A stretch of 64,000 nt of DNA from Luteibacter rhizovicinus (GCF_004342265.1 NZ_SMCS01000002.1:496001-560000), one strand, 5' to 3'; counted from the first letter of the stretch, positions 24,111 to 33,813 are shown. Program-made: numbers and translations. The notes: generated by a model from the letters alone, not told the origin.

Positions 24111-24153
24111 AGATCAGTCGTGGAATGTTGCTTTCGAACGAAACGGCACGATC

Positions 24154-24765
24154 TCAGAGGGACAAAAGCAATCGCAACGCTATCGCCCACATGACCAGCG
24201 CGATCAGCCCATCGAGCACGCGCCACGCCATCGGTTTGCGAAACAACGGTACGAGCACGCGCGAGCCGTAGGCCAGTCCGAAGAACCAGACGAACGACGC
24301 GGTAGCGGCGCCCGTCGCGAACCATGCGCGCGCGGCGCCGGGTGTCCATGCGGTCGACAGGCTGCCGATCAGCACGACGGTGTCGAGATAGACGTGGGGA
24401 TTGCCCCAGGTGAATGCCGCGCACGTGGCGAGTACCGGCAGCAGGCGCGCGGGTGGCGCGCTTTCGTCCATGTGAATCGTGTCGGGATGAAAAGCGCGGC
24501 GCGCGGCCTTGATGCCGTACCAGACCAGCACCAACGCGCCGGCGATACCGATCGCGAGCATCAGTCCACGATGGTTGCCGATGAGGCTACCGAGCCCGGC
24601 AACGCCGGCGATGATCAGCAACGCGTCCGACAGCGCACAGAACAGCGCGACCGGCAGGCGATGCTGCCTGAGCAACCCTTGCCTGAGAACGAAGGCGTTC
24701 TGCGCACCGATGGCGATGATCAGGGACGCGCCAAGCAGCAGTCCCGAAACGAAAGCGTCGCTCAT
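24154..24765 (-). CDS. argO: LysE/ArgO family amino-acid exporter
   Basis: 203 residues with five to six hydrophobic segments. The N-terminal motif LGASLIIAIGAQNAFVLRQGL and the later TWGNPHVYLDTVVLIGS are diagnostic for LysE/ArgO. It exports basic amino acids, probably arginine or lysine, across the inner membrane. The ATG overlaps the tatC stop (ATGA), so it is the last gene of the tat operon. No LysG/ArgP regulator is adjacent. Confidence 0.92.
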   Translation of the reverse strand: MSDAFVSGLLLGASLIIAIGAQNAFVLRQGLLRQHRLPVALFCALSDALLIIAGVAGLGSLIGNHRGLMLAIGIAGALVLVWYGIKAARRAFHPDTIHMDESAPPARLLPVLATCAAFTWGNPHVYLDTVVLIGSLSTAWTPGAARAWFATGAATASFVWFFGLAYGSRVLVPLFRKPMAWRVLDGLIALVMWAIALRLLLSL

Positions 24766-25529
24766 CGTTCCTTGATTTCCTGCCCAGGTTTCAAGAGAAA
24801 ACGCACCGCCAGCAGACCCAGCTCATAAAGCAGGCACATCGGAATGGCGAGCATGACCATCGACAGCAGATCGGGTGGCGTGATGAACGCCGAAATCGCG
24901 AAGGCACCGACGATGGCGTAGCTGCGTCCCTTGCTGAGTTTCTCGGCATCCACGACGCCGACCGCCGCGAGGATCACGACCGCGACCGGCACCTCGAAGC
25001 AGAGACCGAACGCGAAGAACATCAGCACGACGAAATCGAGGTAATGCGTGATGTCCGTCATCATCTGCACGCCCTCGGGCGTGACAGCGGTAAGAAAGCG
25101 GAACGCCGCCGGCATCACGATGTAGTACGCGAACGCGCAGCCGGCGTAGAACAGCACCAGCGCCGCGACGAGCAACGGACGGGCAAGACGCTTTTCGTGC
25201 CGGTACAGACCGGGACTGACGAAAGCCCAGAGTTGGTACAGGATCATCGGCATGCTGATGAACAGCGCGACATAGAACGCGAGCTTCAGCGGCGTCACGA
25301 ACGGACTGGCCACTTCCGTGGCAATCAGGTGCGCCCCCGCGGGAAGACGCTGGACCAGCGGCAGCGCCAGTTCCGCGTACAGCCAGTTCGCGACGGGCAC
25401 CAACGCAAGCAACACCAGCAACAGGGTGACGATGGCGCGGAGCAGACGGGAACGCAGTTCGATCAGGTGCGAGAACAAGCCCTCTTCGATCGCGTCCTTC
25501 TCGGACGGATCGGGGTCAACTGCGGCCAT
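24762..25529 (-). CDS. tatC: Sec-independent protein translocase TatC
   Basis: 255 residues, six membrane segments. Conserved opening EEGLFSHLIELRSRLLRAI, the PLKLAFYVALFISMP region and FAFGLCFEVPV are all present. TatC is the twin-arginine signal receptor. The start MAAVDPDP overlaps the 3' end of tatB by 14 bp. A longer N-terminal reading is open but not conserved. Confidence 0.97.
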   Translation of the reverse strand: MAAVDPDPSEKDAIEEGLFSHLIELRSRLLRAIVTLLLVLLALVPVANWLYAELALPLVQRLPAGAHLIATEVASPFVTPLKLAFYVALFISMPMILYQLWAFVSPGLYRHEKRLARPLLVAALVLFYAGCAFAYYIVMPAAFRFLTAVTPEGVQMMTDITHYLDFVVLMFFAFGLCFEVPVAVVILAAVGVVDAEKLSKGRSYAIVGAFAISAFITPPDLLSMVMLAIPMCLLYELGLLAVRFLLKPGQEIKER

Positions 25530-25932
25530 GCGGGTCGTTCCTGGGCTCCGGGTCCACGGATGGCTCGGCCTGCGCCGGCGCATTCAGGGGGAGCATATGC
25601 TGCTGGGGATCGGGTACGGCGTCGGGCGCGGTATGGCGGGCGATCTGCGAGTCGGTGAAGGAATCGCGCACGCGGTCCGTGGTCCCGCGAATGTCGTCGC
25701 GCACGCTGTCGTGCGTGGCGCGTGCGGCATCCGCCGTTTCGCGCAGCGTGCGCTTGATCTCTTCGGCCTGGATTTCGCGCTCGACCTCGGCGCGTACGCT
25801 GTCCCAGCCGCTACGCATGCGACGCAGCAGCGCGCCGGCCGTGCGGGCGGCCCCGGGAAGTTTCTCCGGGCCGAGCACGATCAACGCTACCACCGCGAGC
25901 AGCAGCAGTTTGCCGAAGCTGATCTCGATCAT
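25516..25932 (-). CDS. tatB: Sec-independent protein translocase TatB
   Basis: 138 residues: one membrane helix with the conserved GPEKLPGAAR elbow (residues 21-30), then an amphipathic helix and a hydrophilic tail rich in Asp and Pro. Partner of TatC in twin-arginine signal recognition. Follows tatA by 12 bp. Confidence 0.95.
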   Translation of the reverse strand: MIEISFGKLLLLAVVALIVLGPEKLPGAARTAGALLRRMRSGWDSVRAEVEREIQAEEIKRTLRETADAARATHDSVRDDIRGTTDRVRDSFTDSQIARHTAPDAVPDPQQHMLPLNAPAQAEPSVDPEPRNDPHGRS

Positions 25933-25944
25933 TGTCGCGGAAGA

Positions 25945-26199
25945 TCAGTTGCCGCGATCGCGCGGCGTCTCGTTCGCGTCGGCTGTCGACGGCGGCACCG
26001 GCTTCGCGGGCGGCGGATCGGCGCGCAGGCGCTCGGCTTCCAGGCGCTCGCGTTCGGCCTTGGCTTCTTCGTCGCCGTCGAGACCTTTCTTGAAGTCGCG
26101 TACGGCGCCGCCAATGTCGGAACCGATGTTACGGAGTTTCTTCGTACCGAAGATCAGTACGACGACGAGTAGCAGCAGAACGATGTGGGTGATGCTCAT
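25945..26199 (-). CDS. tatA: Sec-independent protein translocase TatA
   Basis: 84 residues. N-terminal helix [20 protein letters not shown] with the FG hinge, followed by the amphipathic helix [17 protein letters not shown] and a charged tail. Pore-forming subunit. First gene of tatABC-argO. The 64-bp gap upstream, to the SYLF gene stop, leaves little room for a promoter other than one inside or near 26200-26263. Confidence 0.95.
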   Translation of the reverse strand: MSITHIVLLLLVVVLIFGTKKLRNIGSDIGGAVRDFKKGLDGDEEAKAERERLEAERLRADPPPAKPVPPSTADANETPRDRGN

Positions 26200-26263
26200 G
26201 GGGGCCTCTCGAGCGCGTGTCCGGACGGATTAATGTACCGGACACTCGCAGGATTGTTCAGGA

Positions 26264-26953
26264 TTATCGCTGAGTGTACTCCTCCAGGCGGTCGCGGAAG
26301 TCGACCACCTGGGAAGGTACGTTGCTTACGCCGCCCTCGAAGATACGGCGCGGCGTGACGCCTTCGCCATAGATTTCCTTGTTGGCGTCGTCGTCGATGC
26401 GCAGGGCGGCACCGTCGAGCGCGACACCGGCGAAGAGGCCCTTGGAGCGCGAATACGAGTAGATCTCGGCCTTCAGCTGGCTATCCGTCGATGCCTGGGC
26501 GGTGCGGCCCACGGGACCGGCGGCGGCGGAAGCGTCGGCGCCGATCGTGAATTTACCGTTGACGATGGAGTCCACGCCACGGTCGGTGCGGAAGACCAGG
26601 ATCAGGTCGGTCGACGAGATACCGGCCTGGAAGCCGAAGCTGCCGCCCGTGATGGTCACGAAACTGGGGTTGGACCAGGTGCCGTCGGGGCTCTTGACCG
26701 AAATCAGGCCTTCGCCGCGCTTACCGCCGAAAATGAAACCCGCCTTGACCATGTCGGGAATGACGGCGATGGCGCGCGCATTCTTGAGCAGATCGGAAGG
26801 AACCGCCTTGTCCGGGGCTTCGTTGACCATTTCCTTGAGCACGCGCACCGCGTTCGTCGCGCGCGTCAGCGGCGGGTCCTCGGCATGTGCCGCCATGGCG
26901 GGCACGAAGGCAAGCAGGCCGAGTATGAGCAGGCGTTGCAGGCGATGAGTCAT
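26264..26953 (-). CDS. Lipid-binding SYLF domain protein
   Basis: 229 residues from the ATG that has AAGGAG eight bases upstream. Signal peptide (LLILGLLAFVPAMAAHA), then the SYLF/DUF500 (Ysc84) domain: ARAIAVIPDMVKAGFIFGGKRGEGLI, TITGGSFGFQAG, DLILVFRTDRGV and YSYSRSKGLFAGVALDGAAL. Eukaryotic SYLF domains bind phosphoinositides; the bacterial proteins are exported and of uncertain role. It may share a transcript with tatABC downstream. Confidence 0.9.
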   Translation of the reverse strand: MTHRLQRLLILGLLAFVPAMAAHAEDPPLTRATNAVRVLKEMVNEAPDKAVPSDLLKNARAIAVIPDMVKAGFIFGGKRGEGLISVKSPDGTWSNPSFVTITGGSFGFQAGISSTDLILVFRTDRGVDSIVNGKFTIGADASAAAGPVGRTAQASTDSQLKAEIYSYSRSKGLFAGVALDGAALRIDDDANKEIYGEGVTPRRIFEGGVSNVPSQVVDFRDRLEEYTQR

Positions 26954-27064
26954 CGAAGAGGCTCCTTGTTTGGAAATTCGAGGGCGGCAGCGGCAGCGGC
27001 GCCGAAGGTGTGGCCGCGACCTTGTGGCAGACTTCGTTTTTCCGAAGAAATTCCGAAGCCGAAG

Positions 27065-28186
27065 ATGCCAGGCACCCCAAACTATACCGGCCTTGCCGGC
27101 TATTCCCACGACATACCGCCCCAGGCTGGGGTGCTGCTGGTTAATCTTGGTACACCTGAGGCGCCCACCGCCGCGGCCGTGCGTCCGTATCTGGCGGAAT
27201 TCCTTGGCGATCCACGCGTTATCGAATACCCGCGCTGGCTGTGGAAGCTGATCCTGCACGGCGTGATCCTGCGCATTCGTCCCAAGCGCTCCGCCCATGC
27301 CTACGCCCGCATCTGGACGCCGCAGGGTTCGCCGCTGCGCGTTGGCAGCGAAGCGCTGGCGGCGGGTTTGCAGGCCGAACTCGGCCGGCGCCGCAGCGGC
27401 CCGGTCCGGGTGGCGCTGGCGATGCGTTACGGCCGGCCCACGGTGCGCGAGACCATCGAGCAACTGCAACGCGAGGGCGTGCGCCGCCTGCTCGTCCTGC
27501 CGATGTATCCGCAGTATTCGGCCACGTCCACCGGCACGGTGTTCGACGCGCTCGCCGACACGATCAAGTCCCTGCGCTGGCCGCCCGAACTTCGCACCGT
27601 CAACGACTACCACGCCGATCCCGGCTACATCGCCGCCTTGGCCGACAGCGTGCGCGCGCACTGGGCGCGCCACGGCCGCGGCGAACGCCTGCTGCTGAGC
27701 TTCCACGGCATTCCGGAGCGCTACGTGCGGGCTGGCGATCCGTATTTCTGCCAGTGCCATGCCACCGCGCGCCTGCTGCGCGAGGCGCTGGGCATGGACG
27801 AAAACGAAGCGCTCTTCAGTTTCCAGTCGCGCGTGGGACGCGAGCGCTGGCTGCATCCGTATACCGACGAGACCGTCAAAGCGCTGGGCAAACAAGGCAT
27901 TAAACGGATCGACGTCATCAGCCCGGGATTCGCGGTCGACTGCCTGGAAACGCTTGAGGAAATCGCGATGCAGAACGCCGACTTCTTCCGCGAAGCCGGT
28001 GGCGAGACGCTGAGCTACATCCCCTGTCTCAATGCCGAACCGGCGCACGTCGCGACGCTGGCCGATCTCGTCCTGCGCCACACGCAGGGCTGGCCGGAGT
28101 TCGCAGAAGACTACGACGCAGCGGCGGCCGCCGGCCGCCTTGCCGCATCGCGCGACCGCGCACGCAAGGCGCAAGCCGATGCGTGA
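27065..28186 (+). CDS. hemH: Ferrochelatase
   Basis: 373 residues. Conserved blocks are GVLLVNLGTPEAPT, MRYGRPTV, LPMYPQYSATSTGT, LLLSFHGIPERYVRAGDPY with the metal-handling His, and VISPGFAVDCLETLEEI with the catalytic Glu region. It inserts Fe(II) into protoporphyrin IX to make haem, in the cytosol or at the membrane. Starts before 27065 are possible but not conserved. Transcribed divergently from the SYLF gene; overlaps the next gene by 8 bp. Haem from here feeds the cta genes nearby. Confidence 0.95.
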   Translation: MPGTPNYTGLAGYSHDIPPQAGVLLVNLGTPEAPTAAAVRPYLAEFLGDPRVIEYPRWLWKLILHGVILRIRPKRSAHAYARIWTPQGSPLRVGSEALAAGLQAELGRRRSGPVRVALAMRYGRPTVRETIEQLQREGVRRLLVLPMYPQYSATSTGTVFDALADTIKSLRWPPELRTVNDYHADPGYIAALADSVRAHWARHGRGERLLLSFHGIPERYVRAGDPYFCQCHATARLLREALGMDENEALFSFQSRVGRERWLHPYTDETVKALGKQGIKRIDVISPGFAVDCLETLEEIAMQNADFFREAGGETLSYIPCLNAEPAHVATLADLVLRHTQGWPEFAEDYDAAAAAGRLAASRDRARKAQADA

Positions 28187-29015
28187 GACGAAAATCCAGA
28201 CACCATCGCTCGGTATCGCCGCACAGGAATGGGGCGACCCGGATGCGCCGCCGCTGGTGATGCTGCACGGCTGGCTCGATAACGCCGCGAGTTTCGATCT
28301 GCTCGCACCGCATCTGGCAAAGCGCTTCCGCGTCATCGCGCTCGATCTTCCCGGCCACGGCCATTCGGACCATCTGCCGCCGGGTGCCGACTATCACTAC
28401 ATGGGCCACGTACGCGCGGCGCTGGCCGCAGTCGATGCGCTGGGTCTGCCGCGATTCCACCTGCTTGGACATTCGCTCGGCGCGGGCATCGCCACCCTGC
28501 TCGCGGTCGCGGCGCCCGAACGCGTGCGCCGGCTGCTGTTGATCGAAGGTCTGGGTCCGCTTGCCGACGACGGCTCGCGTACGCTGGATCGATTCCGCGA
28601 TGCGCTGGCTGCGCCGCCGAAAAGCACGCGCAATCTGCGCGTCTTCGCCGATGTCGACTCCGCCCTCGCCGCGCGCGTGGCGGTCGGCGGCCTCGCCAGC
28701 GATCTGGCCCGTCCCATCGTGGAGCGCGGTTTACGCGAAGTGCCCGGCGGCTACAGCTGGCGCAGCGATCCGCGCCTGTCGGGCTTGACCCCGATCCGCT
28801 TCGCCGAAACGCAGGTGATGGCTTTGTTGCTGGGACTCGCGGCACCGACGTCGCTGCTGCTCGCCCGGCCGCATCCGCCGTACCTGGAACCCGAGGCGCT
28901 ACAGATACGCATCGACTGCGTGGACGACATCCGCACGCAGACGATGGAAGGTGGACATCATCTGCATCTGGAACATCCGGATGCGGTGGCTGCGTGGGCG
29001 CTGGATTTCGCCTGA
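28179..29015 (+). CDS. Alpha/beta hydrolase
   Basis: 278 residues. Oxyanion-hole motif LHGWLDNAASFD, nucleophile elbow GHSLGAG with the catalytic Ser, and a late His in GGHHLHLEHPD completing the triad. No signal peptide. Substrate unknown; MhpC/haloperoxidase-type fold. The ATG lies inside the end of hemH (8-bp overlap), so translation is coupled. Confidence 0.88.
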   Translation: MRETKIQTPSLGIAAQEWGDPDAPPLVMLHGWLDNAASFDLLAPHLAKRFRVIALDLPGHGHSDHLPPGADYHYMGHVRAALAAVDALGLPRFHLLGHSLGAGIATLLAVAAPERVRRLLLIEGLGPLADDGSRTLDRFRDALAAPPKSTRNLRVFADVDSALAARVAVGGLASDLARPIVERGLREVPGGYSWRSDPRLSGLTPIRFAETQVMALLLGLAAPTSLLLARPHPPYLEPEALQIRIDCVDDIRTQTMEGGHHLHLEHPDAVAAWALDFA

Positions 29016-29053
29016 CTCGCCCAGCTCTGCGCGCTCCCACAGAGACCAAAAAA

Positions 29054-29080
29054 CACCGAAAGCACCGAAAGCACCGAAAG
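29054..29080 (+). repeat. Short tandem repeat CACCGAAAG x3
   Basis: Three perfect copies of a 9-bp unit (29054-29062, 29063-29071, 29072-29080), followed by C and a run of eight A. They lie in the gap between the convergent hydrolase and ctaB genes. On the minus strand the T-run precedes the repeat, so this is not a canonical terminator. Confidence 0.6.
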
Positions 29081-29095
29081 CAAAAAAAAGAGCGA

Positions 29096-30013
29096 TCAGA
29101 CCACCGGTTCGAGACTGAAAGCCGGCTGCACGACCGGGTCGACCAGCCAGTGGTCCGCCAGCAGGAAGGCGAACAGCACCATCAAGTACACGATGGAATA
29201 GTTGAACACCTTCATCGCGAACAACTCGTCCGGCGGATTGAACAGGCGCACCGCGTAGTAGAGGAATCCACCGCCGAGCACCACCGCGCCGAACAGATAG
29301 ATCAGGCCGCTCATGCCCGTGAAATACGGCAACAGCGTGACCAGGAAAAGTAGCACGGTGTAAAACAGGATATGCCAGCGCGTATAGACCACACCGTGCG
29401 TCACCGGCAGCATCGGTACCTGTGCACGCGAATAATCGTCGCGGCGGAAGATCGCCAGCGCCCAGAAATGCGGCGGTGTCCAGACGAAGATAATCAGCAG
29501 CAGTTGCAGCGCATAGGGATGCAGCGAATCGGTGACCGCCACCCAGCCAAGCACCGGCGGCGCGGCGCCGGCGAGACCGCCGATGACGATGTTCTGCGGC
29601 GTGGCGCGCTTCAGATACGCCGTGTAAATCACCGCGTAACCGATCAGCGAAAAGAACGTCAGCACCGCCGTGAGCATATTCACCAGCAGCACCAGCACCA
29701 GCATCGCCACGATGCCGAGCGACATCGCGAAAATGAAAACCTGGCGCGGCGTGAGATGACCCGTGGCCAGCGGACGATGCGCCGTACGCGCCATGACCTT
29801 ATCGATGCGCTGGTCGATCAGGTGATTGAACGCTGCCGCCGATGCGGACGCCATCCAGATACCGATCGTTCCGAAAAGCGCGGCATGCCATGTCGGCAAC
29901 ACGCGCACGCCGTTCGAATCGACGGCCAGGAACATGCCGATGACCGCGCAGAACACCAGCAGCGCGACGACGCGCGGCTTGGTCAGTTCCATGTATTCGC
30001 TAAAGGTGCTCAC
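29096..30013 (-). CDS. ctaB: Protoheme IX farnesyltransferase
   Basis: 305 residues from a GTG one base after the ctaA stop. UbiA-family prenyltransferase: first Asp-rich motif in [20 protein letters not shown] (N-x3-D-x3-D) and the second region [14 protein letters not shown]. About nine membrane segments. It converts haem B to haem O, the substrate of CtaA. Last gene of the cox assembly block. Confidence 0.95.
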   Translation of the reverse strand: MSTFSEYMELTKPRVVALLVFCAVIGMFLAVDSNGVRVLPTWHAALFGTIGIWMASASAAAFNHLIDQRIDKVMARTAHRPLATGHLTPRQVFIFAMSLGIVAMLVLVLLVNMLTAVLTFFSLIGYAVIYTAYLKRATPQNIVIGGLAGAAPPVLGWVAVTDSLHPYALQLLLIIFVWTPPHFWALAIFRRDDYSRAQVPMLPVTHGVVYTRWHILFYTVLLFLVTLLPYFTGMSGLIYLFGAVVLGGGFLYYAVRLFNPPDELFAMKVFNYSIVYLMVLFAFLLADHWLVDPVVQPAFSLEPVV

Positions 30014-30014
30014 G

Positions 30015-31178
30015 TCAGTTCCTCGTCGCCACGGCGAGCTGGGTCGCCGGCAGGCGCTGGGTACGCGCGAGCGCGACCAGCAGGGTAAACAGCAGCAGCG
30101 CGGCGACGCCATTGTGCGCGGTGGCGACCGGCAACGGCAGGCCCAGATGGACGTTGCCGATACCGAGCACGATCTGCGCGATCAGCACGACACCGATGGC
30201 GATGCCGATCTTGCGCAGACCCGCGCGCGCCATCTTGTGCGACAGCCAGCCGAGATAGCAGAGGACGACGAAGGCGCCGATGCGATGCGCCATCTGGATC
30301 GCGCTGCGCGCGGCCATGTCGAGCACGCCGCCTTCGTAGTTCACGCCGATGCCGCGCCACAGGACGAACGCTTCGCGGAAATCGGTCGCCGGCCACCACG
30401 CGCCGAGGCACTTCGGGAAGTCCGTGCCGCAGGCGAGTGCCGCGTAATTCGAGCTGGTCCAGCCGCCGAGCGCGATCTGGCAGACGAGAATGACGATGCC
30501 CAGTGTGACGGGCGCACGCAACGCGGCATAGGCGTCGTCGCGCGAACCGACGCCGGCGAAACGCAGCGCCGCCCAGGCCAGCAGGCCGAACGTGGCCAGA
30601 CCGCCGAGCAGATGACCCATGACGACAATGGGCTTCAGCAACAGCGTCACCGTCCACATGCCAAGCATGGCCTGGAAGATGATGACCGCCAGCGCGGCGA
30701 CGCTGATGCGCCATGCACCCGGTCGACGCAGGCCGATGGCGACGGCCAGCGGCAAGGCGATCGCGAGCGCGGAAAGCACCGACGACACCATGTGTTCGCC
30801 ACGCATGTACATCGCCACGCCTACCGCCGCGAACGCAGCCGCGACGACGACCGTCAGCATGGCCCACCAGCGGCGCCACACGGCGATAAGCGCCATCGCC
30901 AGCACCATCACGCCAAGACCGCCGGCGAGGAAACGGTGGACCTGCTCGCGCCACGCTTTGTGCGTTTCGTACGGGCGATCCGGGAATGCTTCGTTGGCCT
31001 GCACGATGTCCTGCGCGTGTCCGGGCCAGCTGGCCTTGCCATAGCAGGTAGGCCAGTCGGGACAGGACAGGCCCGCGTTCGACAGGCGCACGAACGCACC
31101 GAACATCACGATGCAGAACGCGAATACCGCCGCCAGCATGGCCAGCGTGCGCAGGATTTTCAGCGTGCGCGCCGACAT
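30015..31178 (-). CDS. ctaA: Haem A synthase
   Basis: 387 residues, eight predicted membrane segments, Cox15/CtaA type 2 layout. Conserved [17 protein letters not shown] with a Cys, haem-ligand His residues in [29 protein letters not shown] and TAHNGVAAL. Makes haem A from haem O for the aa3 oxidase. The ATG shares one base with the stop of the Sco-like gene (TGATG). Confidence 0.95.
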   Translation of the reverse strand: MSARTLKILRTLAMLAAVFAFCIVMFGAFVRLSNAGLSCPDWPTCYGKASWPGHAQDIVQANEAFPDRPYETHKAWREQVHRFLAGGLGVMVLAMALIAVWRRWWAMLTVVVAAAFAAVGVAMYMRGEHMVSSVLSALAIALPLAVAIGLRRPGAWRISVAALAVIIFQAMLGMWTVTLLLKPIVVMGHLLGGLATFGLLAWAALRFAGVGSRDDAYAALRAPVTLGIVILVCQIALGGWTSSNYAALACGTDFPKCLGAWWPATDFREAFVLWRGIGVNYEGGVLDMAARSAIQMAHRIGAFVVLCYLGWLSHKMARAGLRKIGIAIGVVLIAQIVLGIGNVHLGLPLPVATAHNGVAALLLFTLLVALARTQRLPATQLAVATRN

Positions 31179-31744
31179 CAGCGAATCACCTTCTGCATGT
31201 CCTTGCGCAGCCCCGACGGATCGAAACCCGAGGGGTAATAGGACAGTGCCGTCGTGTTGGATTCGACCAGTACCGCCGAGACGGTGTCGGGCTGCGTCGG
31301 CCGGAAGGCTTCCAGCTTGTTCGCCACGTCGTTGCCGACCAGCCAGTCGCTCATCACCGCCGGCTGCGACACCGGGGGCTTGCCGACATACAGCAGACGC
31401 AGGCGGTCGGCATTGCGATTGAGCGTAATGCGCGCGTTGCGCATCAGTTCCAGCATGGCGATGCACTGCTTGCCGCAATCCGGGCCCGGCAGCGCGACCA
31501 GTGTCAGGCGCGGCTCGCTGTCGCGCCATGCATAGGTGCCGCCGCCGACCAGTTCGATGTTCACGTCGGCGAAACTGCGCTGCGGTTCGATCGGCTGGCC
31601 GTTGCCCTTGCCGGTCGGCTGCCAGCCGCTCACAGTGAGCAGACCCGCCGCGACGATGGGCGCGAGGAAGACCAGCATGATCAGCACCAGCTTCAGCCGG
31701 CCACTGGACGAGGGTTTGTCGGGGGAGACGTTCGGTGCGGTCAT
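31178..31744 (-). CDS. Sco-like membrane-anchored cytochrome oxidase assembly protein
   Basis: 188 residues: N-terminal membrane anchor (about 17-39), then a thioredoxin-like periplasmic domain. Cys90 and Cys94 form a CxxxC (PDCGKQC), the spacing used by Sco copper chaperones. The distal His expected as third Cu ligand is not visible in the C-terminal half. It lies between SURF1 and ctaA, overlapping both neighbours (ATGA with SURF1, one base with ctaA), so a role in oxidase maturation, perhaps as a thiol reductase, is inferred. Could also be a degenerate Sco. Confidence 0.75.
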   Translation of the reverse strand: MTAPNVSPDKPSSSGRLKLVLIMLVFLAPIVAAGLLTVSGWQPTGKGNGQPIEPQRSFADVNIELVGGGTYAWRDSEPRLTLVALPGPDCGKQCIAMLELMRNARITLNRNADRLRLLYVGKPPVSQPAVMSDWLVGNDVANKLEAFRPTQPDTVSAVLVESNTTALSYYPSGFDPSGLRKDMQKVIR

Positions 31745-32472
31745 GTCGTTGAAGGCCGTTTCGGGCGTCGCTTGCGATGCAGGAGAACGAAGATCACCAC
31801 CGCCGCGACAGCGAAGGTGAACCACTGGAAAGCGTAAGCGCGATGGCGTGCCGGCGGCATAACGTCCGGCGTCCATTCGCGCGTGTAGATGCTGGCCGGA
31901 TCGGCATCGAGCAACAGCACGCGAGGATACAGCGTGTGGCCGAAGTCGGCTCCGATCTCGCCGAGGTCGATATAGACGACCGACTTGCGGGGCCCCGTCT
32001 GCCCGGGCAGCGCATCGCCCCCCATCCGCATGCCGACGCCCGGCGACGGGACGTACAGGCCGTGGATCGCTTGCCGGCCCGGCGGCAGCGGCGGAAGCGA
32101 CGGATTCTTCCCGCCCTCCTTCGGAAGGAAGCCCAGGTCGACCAGCAGTACCTTGTCGGTGTTTCGCGGCAGGAAAGGCACGAAGACACGGATGCCGACC
32201 TGTCCGCCATGGGTCTGGTCGTCGAGGATGTAATAGCGGTCGGGTACGAACTCGCCCTCCGCGCCCAGGCGCGGATAGCGGTCGGCGGGCGCGCCGTCTT
32301 CCACGGAAGACAGCGGTTCCTGCGGCGCCGTGGCCGATGCGGCATACCGCCGCAGAAGTTCGTCCTTTTCGTCGGCCCGATGCAGCTGCCAGAAGCCCAG
32401 ACCCACGAAAATCAGGGTTCCCACGACGGTAAGGGCCACCGCGAAGCGCGACGGACGGCGCAGCCAGCTCAT
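31741..32472 (-). CDS. SURF1 family protein
   Basis: 243 residues with the SURF1 layout: one membrane helix at the N-terminus (ALTVVGTLIFVGLGFWQLHRA), a large periplasmic domain with YYILDDQTHGGQVGIRV and VLLVDLGFLPKEG, and a C-terminal helix (AYAFQWFTFAVAAVVIFVLL) followed by basic residues. SURF1 delivers haem A to oxidase subunit I. Heads a unit with the Sco-like gene, ctaA and ctaB, and is divergent from the DUF2909 gene. Confidence 0.92.
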   Translation of the reverse strand: MSWLRRPSRFAVALTVVGTLIFVGLGFWQLHRADEKDELLRRYAASATAPQEPLSSVEDGAPADRYPRLGAEGEFVPDRYYILDDQTHGGQVGIRVFVPFLPRNTDKVLLVDLGFLPKEGGKNPSLPPLPPGRQAIHGLYVPSPGVGMRMGGDALPGQTGPRKSVVYIDLGEIGADFGHTLYPRVLLLDADPASIYTREWTPDVMPPARHRAYAFQWFTFAVAAVVIFVLLHRKRRPKRPSTT

Positions 32473-32531
32473 GCCGGGCACCGCTTGTCGGCCGCTATAC
32501 TTCGACCATCGCATTCGAGGGGAACGGTCAC

Positions 32532-32750
32532 GTGGAAACCATCTATAAATACGCGCTGGTGATACTTCTGCTGGTCGTTCTGTTCAATCTCGGCCAGGCG
32601 CTGTTCTTCATGATGACCGACAAGGGTCAGAGCAAGCGCACCGTCTGGGCACTCACCCGCCGCATCGGTCTGTCGCTGCTGCTCATCGCCATGGTGGCGC
32701 TGGGCATCTTCATGGGCTGGCTGCACCCACATGGGGTGGGCCAATTCTAA
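32532..32750 (+). CDS. Twin transmembrane protein, DUF2909 family
   Basis: 72 residues, GTG start with AGGGGA nine bases upstream. Two membrane helices (YALVILLLVVLFNLGQALFFM and GLSLLLIAMVALGIFMGWL) joined by a short basic loop with SKRTVWALTRRIG, as in DUF2909. This small protein is typically encoded among cytochrome oxidase genes. Here it is the only plus-strand gene in the cluster, read divergently from SURF1 and convergently with coxC, and ends at a bidirectional terminator. Confidence 0.85.
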   Translation: METIYKYALVILLLVVLFNLGQALFFMMTDKGQSKRTVWALTRRIGLSLLLIAMVALGIFMGWLHPHGVGQF

Positions 32751-32804
32751 CCCGCTTGGGGGTTTGACGCTTCGGCTGCGGCATGGTGACTCAGGTGCCG
32801 AACG

Positions 32805-32833
32805 AAAAAGCCCGCCGAATGGCGGGCTTTTTT
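32805..32833. terminator. Bidirectional intrinsic terminator
   Basis: AAAAAG-CCCGCC-GAAT-GGCGGG-CTTTTTT: the stem is flanked by A-run and T-run, so it should terminate both the plus-strand DUF2909 transcript and the minus-strand cox transcript after coxC. Confidence 0.92.
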
Positions 32834-32855
32834 CATCCATCGTGACGGGCTCGGC

Positions 32856-33743
32856 TTAAAGCACGTACACGAACAGGAACAGTGCGAGCCAGACCACGTC
32901 GACGAAGTGCCAGTACCACGCGACGGCTTCGAAGCCGAAGTGGTTGTCCTTCGTGAAGTGACCCTTGGCGCAACGGAACCAGATCACGGCGAGCATGATG
33001 GTGCCGAGCGTCACATGCATGCCGTGGAAGCCCGTCAGCATGAAGAAGGTAGCGCCGTAGACGCCGCTCTTCAGCGTGAGGTTGAAGTGGGTATAGGCCT
33101 CCATGTACTCATGGGCCTGGAAGTACAGGAACATGCAGCCCAGCAGCACCGTGGCGCCAAGACCGACGAGCAGGCGCTTGCGCTGGCCAGCCTTGAGGGC
33201 ATGGTGCGCGATGGTGATCGTGACGCCCGAGGACAGCAGGATCAGCGTGTTCAGCAGCGGGAGACCCCAGGCCGGAATGGTCTGGAAGAAACCGCCGATC
33301 TTTTCCGGGCCGCCGCCACCGCTGGCGCCCCAGGCGGCGCTATAGCCGTCCCAGACGAACTGGTGGGTGAGGACGCCGTGGCCTTCGCCGCCCAGCCAGG
33401 GAATGGCGAACATGCGGGCGTAGAACAACGCGCCGAAGAAGGCACCGAAGAACATCACTTCGGAGAAGATGAACCACATCATGCCCATACGGAACGAGCG
33501 GTCCACCTGGTCGTTGTAGCTACCGGCGAGGGACTCGCGGATGACCGAACGGAACCAGCCGAAGAACATGCCGAGGATCATGGCCAGGCCGACGTAGAAC
33601 ATCGCCTTGCCGAAACCGGGCTGACCGGGCTGGGCGTTAAGCCAGTGCGCCGCACCGAACACGGTGACGAACATGGAGACGGCGGCCACGATCGGCCACT
33701 GGCTCTTGCTCGGTACGAAGTAAGCGTCTTGCTGATGACCCAT
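32856..33743 (-). CDS. coxC: Cytochrome c oxidase subunit III
   Basis: 295 residues, seven membrane segments. Conserved FSEVMFFGAFF, TLILLSSGVTITIAHHAL, FQAHEY and the end AVAWYWHFVDVVWLALFLFVYVL. The subunit holds lipids and stabilises the aa3 core. Downstream gene of coxBA; 70 bp separate it from the 42-residue gene. Confidence 0.97.
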   Translation of the reverse strand: MGHQQDAYFVPSKSQWPIVAAVSMFVTVFGAAHWLNAQPGQPGFGKAMFYVGLAMILGMFFGWFRSVIRESLAGSYNDQVDRSFRMGMMWFIFSEVMFFGAFFGALFYARMFAIPWLGGEGHGVLTHQFVWDGYSAAWGASGGGGPEKIGGFFQTIPAWGLPLLNTLILLSSGVTITIAHHALKAGQRKRLLVGLGATVLLGCMFLYFQAHEYMEAYTHFNLTLKSGVYGATFFMLTGFHGMHVTLGTIMLAVIWFRCAKGHFTKDNHFGFEAVAWYWHFVDVVWLALFLFVYVL

Positions 33744-33813
33744 GGTGACGTTCCCGTGGATGTCTTGTCTCTAACGCCCGCGGCCCCTCAGGGAACCGCG
33801 GGAAACTGCCTGC

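Noticed and set aside
29054-29080. CACCGAAAG triplet as a CRISPR or iteron origin
   Set aside because: Only three 9-bp units without spacers, between two convergent chromosomal genes with no replication gene nearby.
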